Source: DASTDH01 sp041167675 (GTDB lineage: Bacteria; Verrucomicrobiota; Verrucomicrobiia; Chthoniobacterales; JAFAMB01). Taken from it: DNA of 12,148 nucleotides. How positions within the stretch are numbered: the stretch's first letter is position 1; the number at the start of each line of letters is the position of its first letter. The DNA lies in assembly GCA_041167675.1 (NCBI GenBank), contig JBEEIB010000681.1:1-12148 (forward strand), written 5' to 3'. Positions 1 to 5,657 of the stretch are shown piece by piece. A program made the translations under genes and the position numbers. The notes beneath the pieces are model-generated. The model worked only from the letters and a program-made list of their open reading frames with translations. It was not told the origin of the DNA and did not search any database.

Positions 1-1
1 G

Positions 2-1249
2 CTTCGAGTAACACTAACCCCCGGCTTAGATCCCTCGCGAGCCGTGGAGGAGGAGTTTTATCACCGGCTGTCTCTCACCAAAGGACCGTTTTACGCTCCG
101 GATCACGTCAACAATCTCTCGAACTTAATTACGGTAGATGTCATCGAATACTCTCCCCTTGGATCTCGACTTTTCATTGGAAGCGGATCTCTTGCATCGG
201 GCGCGGTCCAACTCCAGGGGGGACAGGACGGGCTAAGCGAAGTGTCGATCGAAGATTTTACCGGAGGCGACGGAGATTTCCGTGGACTGCGTCTAATTGA
301 AGAGGTCGATGAGGTTGCGATCCTCTGCGCCCCAGACGCGGTTTTCGTGCCGCCCGTAGCCTTCTCGGTTCCAAAGTCGCCTCCAGCCGATCCATGTGCT
401 AGGCGGCCCGACACGAAGGAACTACCACCGCCGGCAGACGACGACACTGCGGTTCCACCGACGCTTGATACGGTGAGCATCTATCGCGCAATGATCGATC
501 AGTGTGAGCGGCTTCGCTATCGAGTTGCGATTTTGGACTATCCGGAAACCAAAAGAATGGCCAGTGATCTTCAGGACTGGAAGAACAAGAATTTTCTCAC
601 TCGCTTCGGTGCCATTTACTACCCGTGGCTCAAAGTCCCCGACCCGCTCGAAATCGAAGGGCTTACCCGCCGTGTGCCAACCGCCGGTCACGTGGCGGGT
701 GTTTACGCGCGGATCGATAACCAATTTGGCGTGGGCCGGCCGCCGGCAAATGCTGCACTCGAATTCGTTACTGACGTGACGGACGACATCACGGATCTCG
801 ATCAGCAAAATCTGAACCCGTTTGGCATTAACGCGATCCGCTCTTTTCCGGGTCGCGGTATCCGCGTGTGGGGGGCCCGTTCGCTCGCTCGCGACAACGA
901 TAGTGATTGGCTGTTTATCCATGTGCGCCGACTAATGTCGATGATCGAAAAGTCAGTCGAGGTGTCCACCCGATGGGCGGTCTTTGAGCCCAATGACTTC
1001 GCCCTGCGGCGCACACTCGTTCATTCGCTCTCCATATTCCTCGAAGCCATCTGGCGCACAGGCGCCTTGAAAGGGGCAAAGCCTTCCGACGGTTTTTACG
1101 TGAAGTGCGACGAAACCAACAACCCTCCTGCGGTCATCGATGTTGGCCGCTTCGTATGCGAGGTGGGAGTTGCGGTGGCCGCTCCGATGGAATTCCTGGT
1201 GTTCGAGATTCATCAAGACCCTGTCACCGCCAACCTGGTGGAAACCTGA
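2..1249 (+). CDS. Contractile tail sheath protein, 5'-truncated by the window edge
   Basis: The frame is open from base 2 to the TGA at 1247-1249 (415 residues visible), so the GTG at 44 is an internal Val and the true start lies upstream. Seen: an LRVTLTPG stretch at the very start; a segment ending GHVAGVYARID (about residues 230-240), the usual sheath 'P-aGhvAGvyAR-D' region; then LNPFGINAI and RGIRVWGARSL, and a C-terminal domain containing WAVFEPND and VCEVGVAVAAPMEFLVFEI. These are hallmarks of phage and eCIS sheath proteins (Afp2-4/Pvc2-4, T4 gp18 family). The sheath polymerises around the inner tube and contracts to drive it through the target membrane. Residues about 115-156 are an unusual Pro/Asp-rich insertion. 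The tube gene follows 10 bp downstream. Only one sheath gene is visible; others may lie upstream. Family call is firm; the N-terminal length is unknown. Confidence 0.93.
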   Translation, partial: LRVTLTPGLDPSRAVEEEFYHRLSLTKGPFYAPDHVNNLSNLITVDVIEYSPLGSRLFIGSGSLASGAVQLQGGQDGLSEVSIEDFTGGDGDFRGLRLIEEVDEVAILCAPDAVFVPPVAFSVPKSPPADPCARRPDTKELPPPADDDTAVPPTLDTVSIYRAMIDQCERLRYRVAILDYPETKRMASDLQDWKNKNFLTRFGAIYYPWLKVPDPLEIEGLTRRVPTAGHVAGVYARIDNQFGVGRPPANAALEFVTDVTDDITDLDQQNLNPFGINAIRSFPGRGIRVWGARSLARDNDSDWLFIHVRRLMSMIEKSVEVSTRWAVFEPNDFALRRTLVHSLSIFLEAIWRTGALKGAKPSDGFYVKCDETNNPPAVIDVGRFVCEVGVAVAAPMEFLVFEIHQDPVTANLVET

Positions 1250-1259
1250 AAGTAATGAG

Positions 1260-1748
1260 ATGGCTTCCGCACTGAGAACAGATCCGCTCGGGGTATTCAA
1301 TTTCTATCTCACTCTGATCGATGCATCGAACATAGTCGGCACGTTGATTACAGCAGCCGTAAATTATAAGGTCGCCGGTTTTTCCGAGTGCTCAGGGTTA
1401 GAGGCAACGGTCGAATTGTTTGAAATCAAGGAAGGCGGCGTGAATGATTTCGTCCACAAATTTCCTACCCGCGCCAGTTTCGGCAACATTACGCTAAAGC
1501 ATGGAGTCATCTATCTCTACGACGATCTTTGGTCGTGGCACAACGGCTTTGTCCAAGGGACAGGCAAAAGGAAAGATGGTTTAATTGTCATGCTCGATGA
1601 GTCGAGAACACCAGCGAAAGTCTGGAAGTTCAAGCGCGGCATTCCGACAAAATGGGTTGGTCCGGCTCTTAATGCGACCCAGAACGCGGTCGCGGTCGAA
1701 TCGCTGGAAATCGGCCATGAAGGCCTGATTCTGGAGGTCGGCGCCTAG
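1260..1748 (+). CDS. Inner tube protein (T4 gp19-like)
   Basis: A 162-residue protein starting at ATG 1260, with GAAAG at 1248-1252 as a weak ribosome site. The nearby ATG at 1255 is in another frame. Seen: DPLGVFNFYLTLID near the N-terminus, AGFSECSGLEATVE at about 39-52, then EIKEGGVND, HKFPTRASFGNITLKHG at about 67-82, LYDDLWSWHN, KRGIPTKWVGPALNA, and a C-terminal VESLEIGHEGL. This order is characteristic of the phage_T4_gp19 tube family found in Afp1/Afp5 and Pvc1/Pvc5. The family forms hexameric rings stacked into the rigid tube inside the sheath, and the lumen can carry cargo. The length fits the family's usual 140-170 residues. It may be the main tube protein or the baseplate-proximal tube initiator; with one tube gene visible I cannot decide. 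It lies directly after the sheath, as expected in an eCIS operon. Confidence 0.93.
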   Translation: MASALRTDPLGVFNFYLTLIDASNIVGTLITAAVNYKVAGFSECSGLEATVELFEIKEGGVNDFVHKFPTRASFGNITLKHGVIYLYDDLWSWHNGFVQGTGKRKDGLIVMLDESRTPAKVWKFKRGIPTKWVGPALNATQNAVAVESLEIGHEGLILEVGA

Positions 1749-1852
1749 CTAGCCTGGATCGCTTATTCGCCGCGGCAGGAATTTTGTGAGCGATGCAAGC
1801 TGGCTGAAACAGACCTTCCTAAACCCTTACTCGAAAGGTCGGCCACGCGTTT
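1749..1852 (+). other. Longest non-coding gap, with a possible alternative gene start
   Basis: This 104-bp stretch between the tube gene and the next called gene is long for this otherwise tight operon. It has no clear promoter or terminator hairpin. It does hold AGGA at 1777-1780 placed 5 nt before a GTG at 1786, a reasonable start. From that GTG a frame runs on and reads plausibly as protein for about 24 codons (VSDASWLKQTFLNPYSKGR...). It then becomes Arg/Gly-rich, typical of a shadow frame, where the next gene begins in a different frame. Confidence 0.4.
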
Positions 1853-2062
1853 ATGGCGCAAGAGAGTCCAGACGTGAAAGTCAACGAGGTTGTGTTCGAC
1901 CTGGAGATAACCGAGGGCGTCGGACCATTGAGCGCCGCGGAGGTCAAGCGCATCGTTATGTTGGTGCTGGAAAAGGTCCACAACGAACAACACCGTTTGG
2001 AGGAAAGAACGCGCGACACAAAGATTAACGATCGGGCGTTCCGCCCGGAAGCGAGGATATAA
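1853..2062 (+). CDS. Small eCIS accessory protein, DUF5908-like (Afp6-position)
   Basis: A 69-residue protein from ATG 1853 to TAA 2060-2062. An N-terminal beta-like stretch (KVNEVVFDLEIT) is followed by an amphipathic helix (AAEVKRIVMLVLEKVHNEQ) and a charged tail. In Afp/PVC-type clusters a small protein of 55-70 residues, often annotated DUF5908, sits between the tube and LysM-adaptor genes with this same pattern of a short strand then a helix. Placement and pattern support the call, but identity is too low to be certain by eye. Its role is unknown in the family as far as I know. The start is doubtful: ATG 1853 has only AAAGG 14 nt upstream, whereas GTG 1874 has AGAGAG 7 nt upstream and would begin right at the VNEVVF strand. 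Either is possible. Confidence 0.55.
   Translation: MAQESPDVKVNEVVFDLEITEGVGPLSAAEVKRIVMLVLEKVHNEQHRLEERTRDTKINDRAFRPEARI
2053..2057 (+). promoter_or_regulatory. Ribosome binding site deciding the GTG start of the LysM adaptor
   Basis: GAGGA lies inside the end of the preceding small gene, 7 nt before GTG 2065. No ATG lies nearby in frame, so this site is the main reason for accepting the GTG start and suggests translational coupling. Confidence 0.6.
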
Positions 2063-2064
2063 AA

Positions 2065-2739
2065 GTGGGGCTGGAAAAACTCACAATTATTCCGGAGCCC
2101 GCAGCTGGGCTAACCGCAATTCACGCGCGCTTTAATCCAGAACGTTACACGGTCAACAAGAGCGTACAATTTGCTGAGATCGCGATCCCCGGTCTCGATT
2201 CGCCGGTGCAACAGTTCGTCCGAGGCCAGGCGGAGAAGATCACGATGGAACTCTTCTTTGATACTACCGAGTCTGGAATGGTGGACAATCCGCAAGACGT
2301 TCGCAGCCAAACAAAGCTCGTTTATCAATTACTCAGAGTTAATGGACATCTGCATGCACCGCCGCGCTGTACGCTCACCTGGGGCCACGACCAAAGACTT
2401 TTTTGCTTCGGAACGTCCACCGATTTTTTTTGCGTTGTCGAAAGCGTCAGTGAGGAATTCACTCTGTTTAGCCCTTCCGGCATCCCGCTAAGGGCTAAGC
2501 TAAACCTCACTTTCCGGGAGGCGTGGACGATCGAGCAACAACTTAAAGAAACGCCGAGGAAGTCGGCCGACCACACCAAAACGCGCATGGTCCGGCGAGC
2601 CGAAACTCTCAGCCAGATTGCATGGTCGGAATACAACGACCCAACCCAATGGCGGCTAATCGCCGACGGTAACAATCTAGTTAATCCCAGGCTAGTCGCG
2701 CCCGGAACTACGTTGCAGATCCCGCGCCAACCGCGGTGA
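2065..2739 (+). CDS. LysM-domain tube/baseplate adaptor (Afp7/Pvc7-like, T4 gp53-like role)
   Basis: A 224-residue protein with a GTG start. The N-terminal domain carries FNPERYTVNKSVQFAE (about 23-38), PVQQFVRG and EKITMELFFDT (about 58-67), then a beta-rich section with WG and FFCVVESVSEEFTLFSPSGIP. The FNPE-Y-v-K opening and 'l-mELffDt' pattern are typical of eCIS tube-adaptor proteins (Afp7/Pvc7 family). The C-terminus (about 174-220) is a LysM fold: VRRAETLSQIAWSEYNDP, then the W-xIA-xNNLxNPRLxxPGTTLQIP ending. In known particles this protein joins the first tube ring to the central hub; LysM here is structural rather than a peptidoglycan lytic module. It lies 2 bp after the small gene and 10 bp before the hub gene. 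An 8-T run at 2424-2431 is read through in frame. Confidence 0.9.
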   Translation: MGLEKLTIIPEPAAGLTAIHARFNPERYTVNKSVQFAEIAIPGLDSPVQQFVRGQAEKITMELFFDTTESGMVDNPQDVRSQTKLVYQLLRVNGHLHAPPRCTLTWGHDQRLFCFGTSTDFFCVVESVSEEFTLFSPSGIPLRAKLNLTFREAWTIEQQLKETPRKSADHTKTRMVRRAETLSQIAWSEYNDPTQWRLIADGNNLVNPRLVAPGTTLQIPRQPR

Positions 2740-2740
2740 G
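2735..2740 (+). promoter_or_regulatory. Ribosome binding site for the hub gene
   Basis: GGTGAG overlaps the stop codon of the LysM adaptor gene and sits 9 nt before ATG 2750, which supports that start and coupling of the two genes. Confidence 0.5.
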
Positions 2741-2749
2741 TCCCTAATT

Positions 2750-3928
2750 ATGGACAGCCTGGAGGTTCTGCCGGTTGACGTTTATCGGAACCAGGATTTC
2801 TACGTGCCAGCCTTCGTCGTCAAGGTTGGCGAGAAGCAGGACATAACTGAGGCGAATGATGTTCTAAGCATTACCTACTCAGATAGTCTGACTGAGATTG
2901 ATTCATTCGACATGACAGTCTCAAACTGGGACCCCGACAACCGAACGTTCAAGTATAGCGACAAAAGCATATTCAACCCATGGAAGAATGTCGAATTGCG
3001 AATGGGCTACCTCGGGAACGGTAAGAATAAGAACGAACTGCAGCGCATGCTGACCGGAGAAATAACAACCCTCTCGCCCAATTTTCCCGCGTCAGGCGGA
3101 CCCACATTGACCGTGCGTGGGCTGAACCTTTTCCACCGCTTCCGCCTCGAACAGGAAACGCACGCGTTCCTTAATCAGACCGATACTGAAATCGCAGAAT
3201 TCCTCGTCAAAAGAATTGCCGAGCAAATTCACAAGACGTCACCGGGAATGAATCTCGAGCTCGATCCTGCAGACATCAAGGCCAACAAACCTCGCGAAAG
3301 AGAACTCAAGCCTTCCTACCTGCTAATGAACAATCAGTATCCCATCGTCTTCCTGATGGAGCGCGCAGGCCGCATCGGCTACGAGCTGACGATGAACTAC
3401 ACCAAAGAAAAGAACCGCGTCATCTTTCACTTTCGGCCAACCAGCGAGGTCTTGCGGCGCACTTACATCCTCGAGTGGGGAGTATCGTTGATCAGTTTTC
3501 AGCCTACTCTTCGAACCGCAGACCAGGTGAGTAAAGTGACAGTGAGGGGTTGGGATCCGAAGAGCAAAAAACCGATTGTACAAACCGCCACCCGCGCAGA
3601 CCTCAAGGATCAGAAAGTCGTAGATCCGAATATGCTTGGAGTCAATGATCCGCAGGTTGCGCAAGAGGTTACCGTGGATCGTCCGATTGCGAGCGAGAAA
3701 GAAGCAAAAAAATATGCCATAGACATTCTGCGGCAAAAGGCGACCGAACTGATTACAGCCAAGGGAAAAACGATCGGCGTTCCCGATCTTCGGGCAGGGG
3801 TTAAGGTGCAGATCAAAGGGCTTGGCCGATTCTCCGGAACCTATGTCATCACGGACACAACCCACACCATCGGTGACGGAGGGTATACCACAGACTTCGG
3901 TGCGCGAATGGAAGGCAGCCTCGGTTAG
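2750..3928 (+). CDS. Baseplate hub protein, gp27-like (phage late control D / VgrG N-terminal family)
   Basis: A 392-residue protein, ATG 2750 to TAG 3926-3928. Seen: VDVYRNQDFYVPAFVVKVG at the N-terminus; a central SITYSDSLTEIDSFDMTVSN and WDPDNRTFKY; VELRMGYLG; MLTGEITTLSPNFPASGGPTLTVRGL (about 98-124); LFHRFR; and a C-terminal VPDLRAGVKVQIKGLGRFSGTYVITDTTHTIG. The order of two barrel-like domains and the LRAG-v-iKGlG-fsG-Y-vt-t-H ending is that of gpD/gp27 hub proteins. The trimer connects the six-fold tube to the three-fold spike. In Afp8/Pvc8 the hub and spike are one polypeptide; here the spike is the next gene, in the same frame, after TAG and one codon. Function is well supported; no enzymatic motif is visible. 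Confidence 0.9.
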   Translation: MDSLEVLPVDVYRNQDFYVPAFVVKVGEKQDITEANDVLSITYSDSLTEIDSFDMTVSNWDPDNRTFKYSDKSIFNPWKNVELRMGYLGNGKNKNELQRMLTGEITTLSPNFPASGGPTLTVRGLNLFHRFRLEQETHAFLNQTDTEIAEFLVKRIAEQIHKTSPGMNLELDPADIKANKPRERELKPSYLLMNNQYPIVFLMERAGRIGYELTMNYTKEKNRVIFHFRPTSEVLRRTYILEWGVSLISFQPTLRTADQVSKVTVRGWDPKSKKPIVQTATRADLKDQKVVDPNMLGVNDPQVAQEVTVDRPIASEKEAKKYAIDILRQKATELITAKGKTIGVPDLRAGVKVQIKGLGRFSGTYVITDTTHTIGDGGYTTDFGARMEGSLG

Positions 3929-3931
3929 GTT

Positions 3932-4435
3932 ATGGGCCAATTCAACGGAGTTGTAATCGGTCTCGTCACCAACGTCGATGACCCTGAGCTTCAGGGTCGC
4001 TGCAAGCTGCACTTTCCCTGGCTGGACCCGTCAAACGAAACCGATTGGGTTCGCATTGCGACAGTGATGGCGGGCGACGGCCGCGGCACTTTTTTTATGC
4101 CGGAAGTAAATGACGAAGCGCTCGTCGCGTTTGAACACGGGGACGCACGATTCCCCTACATTGTTGGCTTTCTCTGGAATGGCAAAGATGCTCCACCTGC
4201 CGATCATGTTCGCTTGCGCCGGATCCAATCAGTAAACGGTCACCGGATTAGTTTCATTGATGCAACTCCGTCGGCCGGAAGTAAAGGCGCGCTCGTGATC
4301 GAAGATGCCCACGGCAACACGATTTCAATGTCCAACGGCAAAATTGCGATCAAGAGTGTCGCGGTTTTGGAGCTCACAGCTCCAGCTATCACTTTGAACG
4401 GTCGCGTTGTCGCGCCCAATGCGAACCCGATTTGA
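3932..4435 (+). CDS. Central spike protein, phage baseplate assembly protein V / gp5 OB-fold
   Basis: A 167-residue protein, ATG 3932 to TGA 4433-4435. Residues about 1-90 form the gp5/gpV OB-fold: GVVIGLVTNVDDPELQGRCK, FPWLDPSNETDWVRIATVMAG, RGTFFMPEVNDEALVAFEHGD, and PYIVGFLWNGKDAPP. This run is diagnostic for Phage_base_V / VgrG OB domains. Residues about 94-160 are short strands (HRISFID, GALVIEDAHGNTISMSNG, IAIKSVAVLELTAPAITLNG), expected to build the trimeric beta-helix needle. The needle is short and I see no PAAR-type tip sequence. It caps the hub and pierces the target membrane. It is in frame with the hub gene, separated only by TAG and GTT; the upstream GGTTAGGT is a weak ribosome site, so coupling or rare readthrough is possible. 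Confidence 0.92.
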   Translation: MGQFNGVVIGLVTNVDDPELQGRCKLHFPWLDPSNETDWVRIATVMAGDGRGTFFMPEVNDEALVAFEHGDARFPYIVGFLWNGKDAPPADHVRLRRIQSVNGHRISFIDATPSAGSKGALVIEDAHGNTISMSNGKIAIKSVAVLELTAPAITLNGRVVAPNANPI

Positions 4436-4488
4436 GGATTGAGGAAATTTCCTGCCGAGACCTCAACCCGATCCGCACAATCCATCTA

Positions 4489-5256
4489 ATGCCAAATATT
4501 GACATCCCGCTTCCGCCGGATCTGCAGGAACTGTTCAAGCTTCCGGCATGCGCGGACGTGAGTCTGCCCCCGCCGAAACCGCTAAAGGTGCAACTTCCTG
4601 GAGGTGGGACGTTGAGCGCATTCTCCGATTTATCCAAAGGGATTCCGACCGACTGCGCGATGACGTTCAGCCTGCTGATGCAGATCGGGCCGTTCCTCGG
4701 CGCCACGGAATGCTTAGTGAAAGTGCTCAAGTTGGTCCAGACCGTGGTAGACGTACTTAAATCCGCAACACTTCCTACCGATCTGATCGGTGCTATTCCA
4801 AAAATCGTAAAAGCCGCCGAACCTGTTATCGAATGCGCGGTATCGTTTACCCCGGCGGGGCTGATTCCATTTATCCGCGACCTTCTGTGCCTGATTCTGA
4901 AGGTCCTCAAGTGCCTACTGGAACAAATGAAGTCCGTCCTGAGGATACTTGAACAAACCACGCTCCAGATTGCCATTGCCGAACAGAGTGGAAACGCAGA
5001 ATGGCTGCAGAGTTTGCAGTGCGCCCAGAACAACGCTCTGACACAGACGCAGCACCTGACCGCGTCGCTGGAGGCGCTGAGCGTCCTCCTCGACCTGGCC
5101 GGAGACCTGATGCAGATCGTCGGCATCCCGCCGATAAAACTGCCAACGATAGGGTCACAGGTTGACCTCACATCTCTGAAGCAGTTCGTGCAAGCGATCC
5201 AAGAGGTGGTCGCAACGATTCAGATTGCCGCAGATCTCTTGGGAGGATGCGGGTAA
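4489..5256 (+). CDS. Unrecognised helical protein with eight cysteines, at the spike/gp25 junction
   Basis: I do not recognise this family. From ATG 4489 it has 255 residues: a Pro-rich N-terminus (IPLPPDLQELFKLP, then SLPPPKPLKV, about 5-34), a Gly-rich turn (LPGGGTLSAFSDLSKGIP), and then almost entirely hydrophobic or amphipathic helices at about 58-90, 97-156 and 190-212, plus one near the end. Cysteines stand at 21, 56, 75, 116, 134, 142, 178 and 254, the last in a GGCG terminus. There is no signal peptide, and the helices look amphipathic more than membrane-spanning. It sits between spike and gp25 and overlaps the gp25 start (TAATG), so it probably works in or on the baseplate. A tip, chaperone, small tape-measure-like or membrane-acting role are all conceivable; none is shown. 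The start is uncertain: no clear ribosome site precedes ATG 4489, and the frame is open back to TTG 4432. Confidence 0.8.
   Translation: MPNIDIPLPPDLQELFKLPACADVSLPPPKPLKVQLPGGGTLSAFSDLSKGIPTDCAMTFSLLMQIGPFLGATECLVKVLKLVQTVVDVLKSATLPTDLIGAIPKIVKAAEPVIECAVSFTPAGLIPFIRDLLCLILKVLKCLLEQMKSVLRILEQTTLQIAIAEQSGNAEWLQSLQCAQNNALTQTQHLTASLEALSVLLDLAGDLMQIVGIPPIKLPTIGSQVDLTSLKQFVQAIQEVVATIQIAADLLGGCG
5241..5246 (+). promoter_or_regulatory. Ribosome binding site that selects the gp25 start
   Basis: GGGAGG lies directly against ATG 5247 (spacing 0, unusable) but 9 nt before ATG 5256, in the same frame. It therefore favours the start at 5256, which overlaps the preceding stop as TAATG. Confidence 0.65.
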
Positions 5257-5657
5257 TGAACGGCGACGAATTCATCGGCAAGGGGTGGCGTTTCCCGATC
5301 AAAATCAATGCAAAAGGTGCGATCGATTGGTCGGAAGGTCCTGCGCGAATTTCTGATGCGATCTGGATCATCGTCAAAACTGCTCTTGGCGAACGCGTCA
5401 TGCGTCCCACTTTCGGTGCCGGTGCAAATGACTATGTCTTTCAATCCAACAGCTTTGTCTTCCAAACCAAACTGGTGGTGGCCATCAAGAGCGCCTTGGT
5501 ACAATGGGAGCCGCGCATTGAACTTGGCCAGGTACTGGCTCAGCCGGTCACCGACGAACCGACCCAGGTACTCGTATCGATCGAGTATCGGGTTCGAACA
5601 ACCAATGAGCTGTTTAACGTCGTTTATCCGTTCTATCTCACCGAAGGGGTAAGCTAA
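5256..5657 (+). CDS. Baseplate wedge protein gp25 (GPW/gp25 family, Afp9-like)
   Basis: A 133-residue protein. Seen: FIGKGWRFPIKIN at the start, SEGPARISDAIWIIVKTALGERVMRPTFGAG (about 26-56), the diagnostic EPR triad in WEPRIEL (85-87), and a C-terminal IEYRVRTTNELFNVVYPFYL. This is the complete gp25/GPW pattern shared with T4 gp25, T6SS TssE and Afp9. In the family, the EPR-containing fold resembles a piece of sheath subunit and nucleates sheath assembly on the baseplate. Length is normal. I place the start at ATG 5256 because of the GGGAGG spacing; ATG 5247 would add three residues. The next gene starts immediately after its TAA, in the same frame. Confidence 0.93.
   Translation: MNGDEFIGKGWRFPIKINAKGAIDWSEGPARISDAIWIIVKTALGERVMRPTFGAGANDYVFQSNSFVFQTKLVVAIKSALVQWEPRIELGQVLAQPVTDEPTQVLVSIEYRVRTTNELFNVVYPFYLTEGVS
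5644..5649 (+). promoter_or_regulatory. Ribosome binding site for the baseplate J gene
   Basis: AAGGGG inside the last codons of the gp25 gene, 8 nt before ATG 5658. The TAA stop of gp25 abuts this ATG, so initiation here is probably coupled to termination. Confidence 0.6.

Noticed and set aside
44..46. GTG at 44 as the start of the first gene.
   Set aside because: The frame is open upstream to the window edge and encodes sheath-like LRVTLTPG there, so the gene is truncated and does not begin at 44.
2424..2431. Run of eight T in the LysM adaptor gene, considered as a slippery frameshift site.
   Set aside because: The annotated frame continues through it to a complete LysM domain, and the other frames give no sensible product.
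3710..3716. Run of about seven A in the hub gene (near 3710), considered as a slippery site.
   Set aside because: The hub reads through in one frame to a normal family C-terminus; no stimulatory structure or alternative product is apparent.
3323..4012. Long open frame of 229 codons on the - strand.
   Set aside because: It is antisense to the confidently identified hub and spike genes and resembles no family; a shadow frame.
4368..4384. Perfect inverted repeat TGGAGCT-CAC-AGCTCCA, a possible hairpin terminator.
   Set aside because: It lies inside the spike coding region, encodes regular beta-strand residues and has no T-tract after it; probably a coincidence of codons.
4442..4453. 12-bp perfect palindrome AGGAAATTTCCT in the gap before the unknown helical protein gene, a possible operator.
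   Set aside because: A 12-bp palindrome is expected about three times by chance in 12 kb, it stands alone, and there is no promoter next to it inside a continuous operon.
4389..5171. Open frame of 260 codons on the - strand, antisense to the unknown helical protein.
   Set aside because: Its product is Ser/Arg/Cys-rich without recognisable motifs, whereas the + strand frame fits the operon with an overlapping start to gp25. Because the + strand protein is unrecognised, a codon-usage test would be a fair check.
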